A stretch of DNA of 64,000 bases from Gonocerus acuteangulatus (GCA_946811695.1 OX328124.1:94395535-94459534), one strand, 5' to 3'; shown: positions 12,041 through 20,681, counted from the first letter of the stretch. Numbers and translations are program-made. The notes: generated by a model from the letters alone, not told the origin.

Positions 12041-12867
12041 TGTTTAAATAAAATAAAAATATATAGTCTAAAAGTTAGAATATGGCATACAGAATGCCTC
12101 CACTTTATTTAAATGTGGAGAGTGGGAAGTGATAGCTTGTGGGATATAAAACAGAGGTGCTTCTCACCATAATTCATTCTATATACTGCTTATTTCTTCA
12201 GACAATTTTTCCTGCATTTCAGCTCTTGGGGAAACCTTTTTTATGCTTTATCCTCAACAACAAACACTCTATCTCAATAAAACTCACTTAAAACGTGTTT
12301 TTACTCTTTACAACATGAATTATTTATTACGAATGCCAAATTTTCAATGAATCTTGCACCGAACATTTTTGAATATTTGTATCATATCAATAAAAAACTG
12401 TAGACAGCCCATCCTTGGGGCCAAACCTTCCACCCAACTCGGCTGAGTCAAAATGAGGTTTGGCCTCCACAGACGGTCTATAGCTTTCAACTGATGTGAG
12501 CAGAATATTTTATGTTATAAGCTCCTGAAGAGGCATCATAAAGGCGGGAAACATGTAAAAAAGTGAATAAAGGTTTTGGACCAGAAATAACTGCTCGTTT
12601 TTATTTTAGACCTTCTGCCACAAGTAAGTAATTCCATAAATTAATAATAATAATAATATCTTTACTGGAAGTAATACATTTTATTTACTTATCGCGTTAT
12701 GAAGATTTTACAGTTCTGCAAACAATTTCTTCTGATCAGCAGCAAGGAATCTTTTAGCTCAATTTGATGTTTTTTTGGTGAGCTCCAAAATGGACGCTCT
12801 TTTTGTCTACCATGAAACGTCTTCTTGCAAAATAAATGTATAAAAACACTTCTTCTTCTTTCTCTAT
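12041..12867. other. Unassigned stretch with a weak hammerhead-like motif
   Basis: No gene seen. At 12525-12551, CTGAAGA and a GGAAAC motif are spaced as in a hammerhead core but with A for T in the first box. Near 12424-12475 a short inverted repeat (GGCCAAACCT and AGGTTTGGCC) is present. Confidence 0.3.
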
Positions 12868-13261
12868 CTACTTTGTGCCTTTAAGCGTGGAGTGGATTAG
12901 CCTCGACCCATCTCTTGAAAAGCTGTCTATCCTGGGCCATTCTTTTTGCTGCAGGTACAGAACTGCCCTTATCTTCTTGATATGGCTTTCATAAGTATGC
13001 ATGCCTACTGGTCGCTTACCGTGCGGTCTTGCCTCCATCAGCCACTTTACTTTCCTGTCATCTCCCATACGGCTAACATGACCAAAGCACCTTACCTGGC
13101 GTTCCCGGAGTATGAGTATCTTTTACTGGCCTCACGCCTAGGTTTTCTCGGATACCTATGTTTCTCACGCAGTCCCGCCTAGTTTTGCCTGCTACTCTCC
13201 TAAGATACCTCATCACGGTGGCCGTTATCTGCTTATAGTGCTTTTCAAGCATAAAACGCAC
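12868..13261 (-). pseudogene. LINE ORF2 C-terminal fragment (reverse-transcriptase tail), frameshifted
   Basis: Two minus-strand frames join into one recognisable tail. The first (13261-13073) has VMRYLRRVAGKTRRDCVRNI and IRENLGVRPV. The second (13068-12868) has MGDDRKVKWLMEARPHGKRP, then EWPRIDSFSRDGSRLI. The order RYLRRVAG-TRRDxxRN-IREzLGV-GDDRK-RPxGKRPVG is characteristic of the C-terminus of a widespread invertebrate LINE endonuclease/reverse transcriptase polyprotein. The usual QLRWFGHV segment between the frames is damaged, which marks a frameshift or small deletion near 13070-13110. Endonuclease and catalytic reverse-transcriptase domains are missing. This is a dead 5'-truncated copy, and a different family from the neighbouring Jockey-like element. 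Clade is not certain. Confidence 0.7.
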
Positions 13262-13511
13262 AAAACAAAATTGACAAGCTGAAAAAAAAAATTTGTTTTT
13301 AATTCTACATTAAAAAAAAAAATCATTCTTTCTGCTTGTATGACATGTTTTTGGACATCCTTACCGCTCTCGTTCTTGAAGCCTATCCCCCCTTCTCCCC
13401 AAGCTCCCCTCTTTCATTTGTATCATTCCTGAGCGTTAAATACCGAATTTAATGATTAGCGCAAAAGAAAAACAACACGGGACTCACATATAAATCTCTA
13501 AGAAAAATTAC
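13262..13511. other. Short unassigned flank of the nested retroelements
   Basis: AT-rich sequence with two A runs. It forms the host flank to the left of the PLE target duplication. Confidence 0.4.
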
Positions 13512-13523
13512 TTCAGTAATTCT
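13512..13523. repeat. Target-site duplication of the PLE, left copy
   Basis: TTCAGTAATTCT is found here and again at 20670-20681, immediately outside the two ends of the Penelope-like element. The 12 bases match perfectly and the flanking bases differ. Confidence 0.8.
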
Positions 13524-13563
13524 TGTTCTCCTTTAGGCTCCTTCGCTGGGGCATCGTCTTGAT
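13524..13563 (-). repeat. PLE one-sided 40-bp tail
   Basis: This segment lies between the left target duplication and the left inverted repeat and has no counterpart at the right end, where the inverted repeat abuts the duplication directly. In the coding orientation it is the extreme 3' end of the element. Confidence 0.65.
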
Positions 13564-13611
13564 CTTGTCTCGGCTTCTTTCTCCAGCGGTGCTCGTTGTC
13601 CGGCCGTTATA

Positions 13612-13641
13612 TTTTGCCCAAATCCTATTGGGCTTCACCAG
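13612..13641 (-). ncRNA. Decayed hammerhead-like core in the PLE 3' terminal repeat
   Basis: On the minus strand (the PLE coding orientation) this reads CTGGTGA, then the GCCCAA/TTGGGC stem, then AAAA. Two of the six differences between the PLE arms fall in the invariant boxes CTGATGA and GAAA. If the other arm is a ribozyme, this copy should be dead or strongly impaired. Confidence 0.45.
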
Positions 13642-13675
13642 ACGTGTTCCTTACTCTTCGGGGTGTGCAGGAGCT

Positions 13676-13686
13676 ATGCTTGGCAC
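13676..13686. repeat. Target-site duplication of the Jockey-like element, left copy
   Basis: ATGCTTGGCAC lies directly before the poly-T tract. The identical 11 bases stand at 18652-18662. One copy is the original PLE terminal-repeat sequence, as the right PLE arm carries it with one difference (ATGCTTGGCTC on the complementary strand). Confidence 0.92.
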
Positions 13687-14104
13687 TTTTTTTTTTTTTT
13701 TTTTTCCTAACCCCACTTTAGAGAAAAGAGAAATAAAAAGCATGCAAGAAAGGGCATGATGAAAGCGAAAAGTGAAAGAAAACGTGCAGGAACGCAAAAG
13801 AAAACTAAGGACCTCGAACGCAACAGGCGTGCGTAAGGGCCACAGGTAGAGGGAGGATGAGGGAGGAGGTGTCCTTATTCTGCATTAATGCACTTGAAGG
13901 CGGTAAGTAAAGGAGAAAAAGGTGTAGGATTCCCAAAGGGAGGTATGTGTAATGTGCTGTGTGGGGCACAGCGATAGAGGAGGAGGTAAAACGAAAGATA
14001 GTCGGAGAGTAGAAGAAAGAAGAAAGGGGAAGAAGGTCAGTTATACTGTCTTACGTGTCAAGTGTCAGTGTATCTTGTGTTTGTTGGATTGTTCCTAGTG
14101 TGTT
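13687..14104 (-). other. 3' UTR and poly-A of the Jockey-like element
   Basis: A T run of 19 (13687-13705) is the poly-A tail on the minus strand. The 400 bases between it and the ORF2 stop are purine-rich on the plus strand and have no open frame of note. Confidence 0.8.
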
Positions 14105-16763
14105 CTAAAATGTGTTGTGTTCTAGTACGTCTACTAGTCGTCGTGTGAACTCTGTTGGTCCTTGCCAGCGTCCTGGTCGTCCAGGTGGTGTGATGTCGTT
14201 AAAGAGTGGATTGTCATGGCACTTAAGTCCGTCAAAGAATTTGATGTGACGTCGTTTTATGAATTCTGAAACTGTAGGGAGTTCTAAAAGTTTGTGTAAG
14301 TCGGGGGCTTTGAGTTTATTGTGTGAGGTGCTCCGTGTGACTGTTTTGAGTATTCGGTTCTGAAAAGATTGTAGTGTTCTGAGTATGGTGGGGTTCAGAA
14401 ACCGAAAGAGTGGTGTGCCGTATAGTAGTGCCGGTCGTAGGACTCCTTTGTATATGAGTAGCTTCAGTCTGAGTGAGAGGTTTGGTGAATTGAGTAAGTA
14501 ACCAAGAGAGCGGGCTTTCGTCCTGACAAGCTTTAGCTTCTTGGTAAAGTGTGTGGGAAAACTGAGGTGTGTTCCTAAGTGTATCCCCAAGTAATTGATA
14601 TGTCTTTTTAACTTGTTTCTTTTGTTTCTAACCGTGAAATACTTGGGGCGTGCTCGTGTTGAATTGCCATGAAAGGCGAAGAGTAGTGCGTCTGTCTTGG
14701 TCGGGTTAACTGTGATGTGTATTCGTCGCAGTTCGTCTACTACGTCTGCGCAAACCTCTTCAGCTTGTTTTAATGCCTTTGAATGTGACATGGATGTGCT
14801 GTATATCGCGATATCGTCGGCGTATGCGGCTATTTTTGTGTTTGGGTACTGTTCACCGACGATTTCTGATGTGTAAATCGAAAAGAGTGTTGGTGCGAGT
14901 ACTGACCCCTGTGGTACACCGCAGGGGATTGGGTGTGTGCTGGAGAGGCTTGCCCCTAACCGTCATAGTACGTCCGTATAGGAAAGAGTGTATTATGTTA
15001 TAGAGTTGTTCTGGACATCCGTAAGTTCTGAGTTGCTGCATGAGTATATTATGTGAAACAGAGTCAAAAGCTTTCGTACAGTCAATCGATATGAGTGCTG
15101 TAGTCCGGTTCATGAGCATGTTGTTTGTGATGTGTGATTGGAGCCTTACTAGCTGGTGTTCTGAACTGTGTGCAGGGCGGAAGCCGAACTGCTCAGCAGG
15201 GATTATATCCTCCTCTGCGCAAAAGTCTTTCAGATATCTCAGTATGATCTTTTCATACACTTTTGATAAATGAGGCAGTAGGCTTATGGGTCTGTAGTGT
15301 TCAGGTGTGTCGCCCTTTTTGTTGGGTTTGAGTAATGGTGTGATTATAGCGTGTCTCCAGTGTTCGGGGAAGTGTCTGAGGCGGAGGCATGTGTTATATA
15401 TGTGTACGAGATAGTGTAGTCCTTTTCTCGGTAACTGTTTGAGTAGTATGTACTGAAGTCTGTCATGTCCTGGGGATTTATTCCCTCGTGTCTGTCTGAG
15501 TATGGCTGTCAGTTGTTTTGGTGAGACGTACATGTAATTGTCTTGTAGTGTAAGTCTGTATTCAGGTGTACGGTCTTTGTTGCGAGTCTGAGCGTCGTGT
15601 GTGTAGTAGGTAGCGAGTATGTCCGCCTGGTCTTTTTCGTCTAGTAGAGTATCTTGTCTGTGTATTTTTACTGTGTTAGTCTTATGCGTGCGTGTTCGTA
15701 TGAGCCTCCAGAATTGCCTAAAGTCACCATGTGTCTGCCTGAGTTTCTCATGCCACATGGACGTTTTCCATTGTGACATGAGAGTGCGTATTTGTGTAGT
15801 GAGTGAGTTTAGTGCAGTTTTATAATGCCTGTCTCGTGTTCTGTACCAAATGTTTTTGATGTTATTTCGTTGTTTGATGAGTGTGAGAATGTGCTGTGGT
15901 GGTTTCCTAAGATTTGGGGGTGCTGGCGCGAACTTAGGAATGCTCGAGTCGGCCGCGAAGGTGATTGTGTCTGTGAAATGTTTAATGGCCTCGTCGAGAG
16001 TTTGTGTGTCGTGTATGGGTGTGATAGGGGGGGTGTGTTCGTGTCTGAGGTGTTTGTATTTGTGCCAGTCTGCCTTGCTGTAGTGGTAGTTTGTGGCTGT
16101 GGGTGTGGGGATGTGCCCGTGTAATTCGTATAAGACCGGCCTGTGGTCTGATGTGATAAAATCGAGTGTAGTGCACGCGGTTATTACGTGTGGTTGTCGC
16201 GTAACTAGCAAGTCAATCGTTGAAGTCATGCTGGGATCTGCGAAATGTCTGAATGTGTGTGTGCCTGGGTGTATGACTGTCAGGGGGTATTTAGTCAATT
16301 TAGTCCCTGCGGGGTTGTTTTTCGTATTATGCCAGGCAGTGTGTCTAGCGTTCAGGTCACCTATGAGTATGTGTCGTCTGTCTGTCGAAGTTTCTGAGAG
16401 GAGAAGTCCCAGTCGTGAAAGTCGTCCTCTCGGTCTCCGATAGTATGCGGTCAGTTTGTACGTCTTGTTCAGTTTTACTATAATTGTCAGAACAGAATTG
16501 TATTCGTCTGGGTCTATGATTGGGTCTATCCGTTTATAGCGTGTACCGTGTCGAAGGCCGATGGCGACTCCACCGGCTAGTGTATTGTCCATGTCGTGCC
16601 GGAGAAGTGTATAGCCTTGAAAGTGTGCGTAACTACCTCTGGTCAGTCGTGTGTCGGTTAGTATGAATACTGTGGGCTGTATTTGTCGTAGAAGTAAGTC
16701 CACGTCTTGTAGTTTTGGAGTAAGTCCGTTTGTGTTAAGATTTAGTATGGTGTGTCCGGTCAT
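14105..16763 (-). pseudogene. Jockey-like ORF2: APE endonuclease and reverse transcriptase, one frameshift
   Basis: ORF2 nicks the target and copies the element RNA by target-primed reverse transcription. The first frame (16763-14853, 636 aa) holds the APE-type endonuclease at about residues 1-215: NLNTNGL near the start, GDLNARHTAW at 135-144, STIDLL near 181, TSDHRPV at 204-210. The reverse transcriptase follows, with RPISLL at 491-496, FGFRP at 526-530 and motif A ISIDCTKAFDSV (first catalytic Asp at 561). A one-base indel near 14950-14960 moves the rest into the frame ending at 14105, where PCGVPQGSVLAPTLFS and the catalytic AAYADDIAIYS (YADD codons at 14813-14824) are intact, then the Jockey-type C-terminal region with RPALLYGTPLF. 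Residue 37 is Asp (LTDTRL) where the family usually has the catalytic Glu. The start codon overlaps the ORF1 stop as ATGA, suggesting coupled translation. No RNase H domain is visible. Confidence 0.92.
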
Positions 16764-18337
16764 TTTGTCGAGATCAGTTTAGTCATGAGTTCTACTAGTG
16801 AGCGTACTTGTGACATGAGCATGGACATCATGTCAGTCATTGTGTTAGTGAGTCGTTCTACCCATGCTGGTGTTCCGTCACTTGTGTGTTGTGGTGGTGT
16901 GTTTTGTGTAGGTAATTGGTAAGTGGGTGGTGTTGGTGGAGTGGGCAGCAGAGCTGGTCGGGGGTTCTGTTGTGGGGGTGTGTTTCTTGGTGGAATTGCT
17001 TGTGTGGGTGGTGGTGGGGGTAATTGTGATGTGTGTCCTGTGAATGCGTTTGAGTAGCTGAAACCTGGGTCAACTGTGCGATATGTGCGTGTTGGTATGT
17101 TAGCCGGGGGGCCTACTATAGTCTGGCGGGCTGTTCGGCTCTTCTCGAGGAGTTGAAGCCGGGCTGTACATTGCCTGTAGGAGGCGGGATGCTGTTCACC
17201 ACAGTTGGTGCATTTTAGGGCGTTTTGGACTCGATCACAATCCTTGGATGTGTGGTTACTGCCACAGCGGACACAGCGCTCGCGGAGGTTACAATTGTTT
17301 TTGGTGTGCCCGAAGCGCTGACACCTAAAACACTGGGAGATGCCTTTGTCCTCCCTGTAGGGTTTAAAATTAATTTTGATTTGATCGATCGAGGTGATCG
17401 ATTTGAGGTGTGAAGGGTTGAATTTGTGCGTAAAGGTACAAAGAAGGGGGGAAATGGGGACCCTAGTACCGCCAGTTTGAGTCTTGCTCATTCTTTTCAC
17501 GGACACGATATGTTCCGTGTTGAGCTGCGCGGCAATGTTGTCCAGCGGGTGGTCTGAGTCCAGCCCGAGGAGTACGAACAGTTGATTTTTAGGGGAGCCC
17601 TTCGGTGTGTAGGTGAAAAATTGTGTCTTGTTATTTGTCAGTTGGTTTCTAATGAGTTCATGTGTCTTGATGTCTTGGGCAAATATTTTGTTCCCGGTTT
17701 TACAACGTTGTACAGTAAAATTCTTGCAACCGGCTGTGTTGAGTTTTCTAACTAGGCTGTTTGCATCTGTATAGTGAGGTGGTAGTACTATTGGTGGGGG
17801 CTTGATCTTGGTCAAAGGTTCATACTTGTTATGTGTAGTGACTGGGGGTGGTGTGTTGGTGCTGTTCTGGGGTTTAGGCGTAACCTTCCTTTGTTTATGC
17901 CTTTTTGATTTTACTTCCGTAAAGATTTCACTGTCGGTGCCCGTTTCACTATCTGAACTGGAAATGATGGGTCGTTTGTGTGCTGGGGGGAGGGCAGGGA
18001 AATCTGCTGTGTCTACTCCCTGCTCCATGGGAGATTCAGGGGCCAAGAGGGTGAAGAGTTTTTCTAATTCTTCTGAAGTGAGTGTCCTGCTGGCAAGAGT
18101 TTCAGTGAGCTGTTTTTGTGACATGTTTGCTAAAGGCTTGTGTGTACTGGTGGTGGGGGGTGGTGTGTCAGAGCGTGTTTGGTGAGTTGTGTGAGGGTGC
18201 TCATGTGAAAACATGGTGGGGGGTGGGCGTGGCGAGAAGAGGGGGTAAAAGAGAGAGGGGAGAGTCAGAGTGGGGGTACCCTGGTGGTGGGGGCCGCCTG
18301 CGGTCGTACCTGTACCGACCGACAGACGGGTGGGCAA
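16760..18337 (-). CDS. Jockey-like ORF1: gag-like RNA-binding protein with three zinc knuckles
   Basis: This 525-aa frame is intact. ORF1 proteins of the Jockey clade bind element RNA and form the ribonucleoprotein that is carried to the target. Residues 1-190 are low-complexity, rich in Pro, Thr and Ser. Residues about 190-335 form the globular region preceding the knuckles in arthropod Jockey elements (PRE_C2HC-like, with FKPYRED at its end). Three knuckles follow: C336-C339-H344-C349, C355-C358-H362-C367 and C376-C379-H383-C390. A second Pro/Gln-rich tract spans about 415-485 and the C-terminus has a Met-rich helix (TMTDMMSMLMSQV). The first ATG is at 18337, but Met42 (MFSHEHPHTT) or Met72 (MSQKQLTETL) are equally possible starts and the Pro-rich beginning may be untranslated. 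The stop overlaps the ORF2 start by four bases. Confidence 0.88.
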   Translation of the reverse strand: MPTRLSVGTGTTAGGPHHQGTPTLTLPSLFYPLFSPRPPPTMFSHEHPHTTHQTRSDTPPPTTSTHKPLANMSQKQLTETLASRTLTSEELEKLFTLLAPESPMEQGVDTADFPALPPAHKRPIISSSDSETGTDSEIFTEVKSKRHKQRKVTPKPQNSTNTPPPVTTHNKYEPLTKIKPPPIVLPPHYTDANSLVRKLNTAGCKNFTVQRCKTGNKIFAQDIKTHELIRNQLTNNKTQFFTYTPKGSPKNQLFVLLGLDSDHPLDNIAAQLNTEHIVSVKRMSKTQTGGTRVPISPLLCTFTHKFNPSHLKSITSIDQIKINFKPYREDKGISQCFRCQRFGHTKNNCNLRERCVRCGSNHTSKDCDRVQNALKCTNCGEQHPASYRQCTARLQLLEKSRTARQTIVGPPANIPTRTYRTVDPGFSYSNAFTGHTSQLPPPPPTQAIPPRNTPPQQNPRPALLPTPPTPPTYQLPTQNTPPQHTSDGTPAWVERLTNTMTDMMSMLMSQVRSLVELMTKLISTK

Positions 18338-18651
18338 AGCCCCGGAATGCAGAACCCCTTAGCAATTCCCTTGTGGGTCCGGACCCAACGGCTTGCTTAG
18401 AGATCCTGGATGTGCCCCTTACTCTCTTCTTCTGCAACTGCTGCTGGTCCTGGCTGCTACACCAGGCGCTTCTGCTCTTACGAGCTTACTGACCGAGCGG
18501 GTGCTCGGGGCCTAGCTTCTTGAGTAGCTGGTCCTGCTGGAGATCACTGGAGAGCTGCCGGCGAATGCACAAGAGCTGCGACGAGGTAGAAGAGTTCCAA
18601 GTAAGCAGACGATGTGTTCAGAACAGGAGTTCATGAATGATGTTCCCGTTG
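18338..18651 (-). other. 5' UTR of the Jockey-like element
   Basis: These 314 bases lie between the target duplication and the first ORF1 ATG. They are GC-rich compared with the host flanks. Jockey-clade elements carry an internal RNA polymerase II promoter here; I did not identify specific promoter motifs. Confidence 0.6.
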
Positions 18652-18662
18652 ATGCTTGGCAC
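18652..18662. repeat. Target-site duplication of the Jockey-like element, right copy
   Basis: ATGCTTGGCAC, identical to 13676-13686, stands immediately upstream (minus-strand sense) of the element's 5' end. Confidence 0.92.
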
Positions 18663-18690
18663 GCGCTCCTGCAGGCTTTTTATCCTCGTT
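18663..18690 (-). repeat. PLE 3' inverted terminal repeat, inner part
   Basis: This 28-base segment complements 20519-20546 with one mismatch and completes the left arm that the Jockey-like insertion split. Confidence 0.85.
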
Positions 18691-19227
18691 CCGCCATTCT
18701 TTCGGCTCCCTAGGCGGACCAATCAGCTGTCTTCTATGCTCATTGGTCTCCCAGGTCCGCCGTTCGGGGCGCGTTCTACCGTCTGACCGGAGAAGTCTCA
18801 GAACCAGCCCGTATACTGTAGGTAGCGCTAGACCATCCTCGCCGTTCATCGCTACACTCTTATACTTAAAGATCTCTATAGCCTCCCTGACCAGCCTCCT
18901 CTCCAGCACATCTTCCTTCGCTAGCGTCCTGGCCTGGTTGAACAGCATCTGTCCGGAGCACTCCTCCCCGTGTCTCGCGACAGCAGAAGTTTTCGTGCGT
19001 CTCAGACGGTAATCAGCGCAGTGCTGCCCAATTCTTGTGTCCACCTTCTTCCCGGTCTGCCCGACATAAACTGTCCCGCAATCGCATGGAAGAAGGTAAA
19101 CACCCTTATCCTGCAGCCACTGCTTGTCCTTTGCTGAACCCAGCCAGTCGCTCATCTTGACTAGGGGTTTGTAAGCTACATCCACTGCGAGTCTCATAAA
19201 CATCCTGCCAATCTTCTCACTGACACC
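18663..19227 (-). pseudogene. PLE C-terminal GIY-YIG endonuclease domain
   Basis: The domain nicks DNA to prime reverse transcription of the Penelope element. In the minus frame reading from 19227, GVSEKIGRMFMRLAVDVAYKPL leads into the nuclease. Counting from Met at 19203, the signature GVY is at residues 34-36 and YVGQTGKK at 46-53, with CDC between them. R57 and H61 follow, as in the R-x3-H of the family, and the likely catalytic Glu lies in VREAIEI near residue 107-110. The frame continues in register from the reverse-transcriptase thumb but is separated from it by one in-frame TGA at 19228-19230. After residue about 184 the reading frame runs into the Jockey-like 5' end, so the last residues before the stop at 18631 are foreign. 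This nuclease part itself shows no other break. Confidence 0.88.
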
Positions 19228-20518
19228 TCACACGTAAGGCAACGTTGCCCTCCTCTCCACCGCCCTCTCCGGCTTTGTGCCTCCACCTTGTCGCTGCTGT
19301 CTCAGGACTCTGTTCATAGTCCGAGAGATTTCCTTAGATCCGTGCCCGTTCCTAAGGAAATCCTCCTTGAGGAGAGCCAGTTCCGCGTCTAGGTAGGTCG
19401 AACTGCTGCACAGCCTAAGGGCTCTCAGTGTCAGGGTCTTGATCACTCCATTCTTCTGGGCAGGATGGTGATGAGAATCGGCGTGTACTACCTTCCCGTA
19501 GCCGTCGGCTTCCGGTACACAGTATGTCCTGGTATGTCTGGTGAACTTGATGGCCAGATGGTAGCTGTTCAGGAAGGCTAGAAAGCGCTCGAGTTTCTCA
19601 TGTCCGTGCGGCCATACGGCGAACGTACCTCAGCCACAGCGTCGGTTTCCCCGGGGCCTTCTCCATAACGTACAGCTCGTACTCCTCCATAAAGATATCG
19701 GCCACCACTGAGGAAAGGGGGCTGCCCATCGCAACCCCGTCTCGCTGCTTGTGACCTCCTCGTATTGGAAATAGCATGATGTGAGGACCACTTCCGCCAG
19801 CTCGAACATAGGTCCATCCAGGAACTTCTTCTTCTTGATGATATCCAACGAATCCCTGACCGGAAGACTGGTGGACAGCGAGACGACGTCAAAGCTTACC
19901 AGGATATCGTTGTCCTCAAATCTTCTTTCCTTTAGAATCTCCTCCAGGTGGGCCGAATTCTTCACGGAGTAGAACGAGCTCCCCACATAGCTCTTCAGGA
20001 GGCCCGCGAGGACCTTGCTTGCTCTGTACGTCGGTGCGCCTATCATGGAGACATTGGGCCGCAGGGGGATCTCTTCCTTGTGTACTTTCGGGAGGCCATA
20101 TATCCTTGGTACTCTGGAGTCACCAGGAGCGGCTCTCATCGCTATAGTTTCATCGACACCTTCGCTCTTCAAGATCTTCTTAATTTTATTCTCGATGGTC
20201 CTGGTGGGATCTTTTATTCCTTTTTGGTATGTATTCGGGTCCAGCAGAGCATCTTGTCACTGTAGAGATTCCGGCTGACGACTACTGTGGCGTTCCCCTT
20301 ATCCGCTCTGGTCACAATCACATCATCCCTCTTCTTCAGCTGAAGGAGCGCCTTCCTTTCCGCATAGGTAATGTTCTCCCTGGGTGGTCGTGCCTTCTTG
20401 ATCAGGTGGGCCACCTCTAGCCTGATGTCGTCAGCAGCATCTCCTCCTAGGCGCGTCAAGGCTGCTTCCACGCTGGTAATGGAATTTGTCTCCCATAGAA
20501 GACAGCTACCAATGGCGT
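19228..20518 (-). pseudogene. PLE reverse transcriptase, inactivated
   Basis: The frame enters from the terminal repeat with LLQAFYPRYA and runs to VIVTRADKGNATVVV and LYSDKM (about 20255), typical of the Penelope N-terminal region. A one-base loss near 20247 shifts it. LLDPNTYQKGIKDPTRTI and RVPRIYGLPKVHKE follow, then motif A as ILVSFDVVSLSTSLPV. A second one-base loss near 19751 precedes DGVAMGSPLSSVVADIFMEE (motif B). At 19624 the sequence goes from the codons for R-Y directly to F-A-V-W-P-H-G: about 11 bases that would encode the V-D-D-T of the active-site YVDD are missing. The thumb with ADSHHHPAQKNGVIKTL then reads to ATLPYV and a TGA at 19228-19230 that replaces a sense codon. Active-site loss alone makes the enzyme dead. 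The comparison residues come from family knowledge. Confidence 0.9.
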
Positions 20519-20669
20519 AACGAGGATAAAAGGCCTGCAGGAGCGCGAGCCAAGCATACCTCCTGCACACCCCGAAGAGTAAGGAACACGTCTGATGAAG
20601 CCCAATAGGATTTGGGCGAAATATAATGGCCGGACAACGAGCACCGCTGGAGAAAGAAGCCGAGACAAG
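20519..20669 (-). repeat. PLE 5' inverted terminal repeat
   Basis: This 151-bp arm is the reverse complement of 13564-13686 joined to 18663-18690. The outer end abuts the right target duplication with no tail. The coding frame seems to enter directly from this repeat. Confidence 0.9.
20592..20621 (+). ncRNA. Hammerhead-ribozyme-like core in the PLE 5' terminal repeat
   Basis: On the plus strand (antisense to the PLE coding frame, because this arm is inverted) CTGATGA (20592-20598) is followed by a perfect 6-bp stem, GCCCAA and TTGGGC, with loop TAGGAT, then GAAA (20618-20621). These are the two invariant boxes and stem II of a hammerhead. Hammerheads in PLE terminal repeats are established. 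I could not identify stems I and III or a cleavage triplet with confidence, so self-cleavage is an inference. Confidence 0.6.
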
Positions 20670-20681
20670 TTCAGTAATTCT
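20670..20681. repeat. Target-site duplication of the PLE, right copy
   Basis: TTCAGTAATTCT, identical to 13512-13523. Confidence 0.8.

Larger units (their letters stand above)
13564..13686 (-). repeat. PLE 3' inverted terminal repeat, outer part
   Basis: It is the reverse complement of 20547-20669 with five mismatches by my count. The remainder of this arm (18663-18690) was displaced 5 kb rightward by the Jockey-like insertion. The 123 + 28 bases equal the 151-bp right arm exactly. Confidence 0.9.
13687..18651 (-). mobile_element. Full-length Jockey-clade non-LTR retrotransposon
   Basis: This 4965-bp minus-strand element has a short 5' UTR, ORF1 (zinc-knuckle protein), ORF2 (endonuclease plus reverse transcriptase), a 3' UTR of about 400 bp and a 19-nt poly-A tail (T run at 13687-13705). 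A perfect 11-bp target duplication flanks it. The gene order, the PRE_C2HC-type region before the knuckles in ORF1 and the lack of an RNase H domain fit the Jockey clade. It is inserted in the 3' terminal repeat of a Penelope-like element and so is younger than that insertion. The intact duplication, long poly-A and single visible ORF2 frameshift indicate a fairly recent insertion. Confidence 0.92.
13524..20669 (-). mobile_element. Penelope-like element with inverted terminal repeats, interrupted by a Jockey-like insertion
   Basis: This minus-strand Penelope-like element encodes a reverse transcriptase followed by a GIY-YIG nuclease, the diagnostic order of the family. It is bounded by 151-bp inverted repeats (13564-13686 plus 18663-18690 at the left, 20519-20669 at the right), with about six mismatches and no gaps by my count. 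A 40-bp tail (13524-13563) exists at the 3' side only. A 12-bp duplication flanks the whole. Without the 4965-bp insertion and its duplicated 11 bases it is about 2170 bp. Terminal repeats (pLTRs) in direct or inverted arrangement, a short one-sided tail, variable target duplications and hammerhead motifs are established features of PLEs. The coding region is inactivated by two single-base frameshifts, a deletion of the reverse-transcriptase active site and a stop codon. Confidence 0.9.

Noticed and set aside
12525..12551. Hammerhead ribozyme near 12.5 kb
   Set aside because: The first box reads CTGAAGA and stem II is not convincing.
13523..13759. A 78-codon plus frame with a protein-like segment that also appears on the minus strand at 20456-20668
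   Set aside because: The match is caused by the inverted PLE terminal repeats, read on the non-coding strand.
15825..16124. Valine- and cysteine-rich plus-strand frames across 14.8-18.2 kb
   Set aside because: They are antisense shadows of the Jockey-like ORF1 and ORF2.
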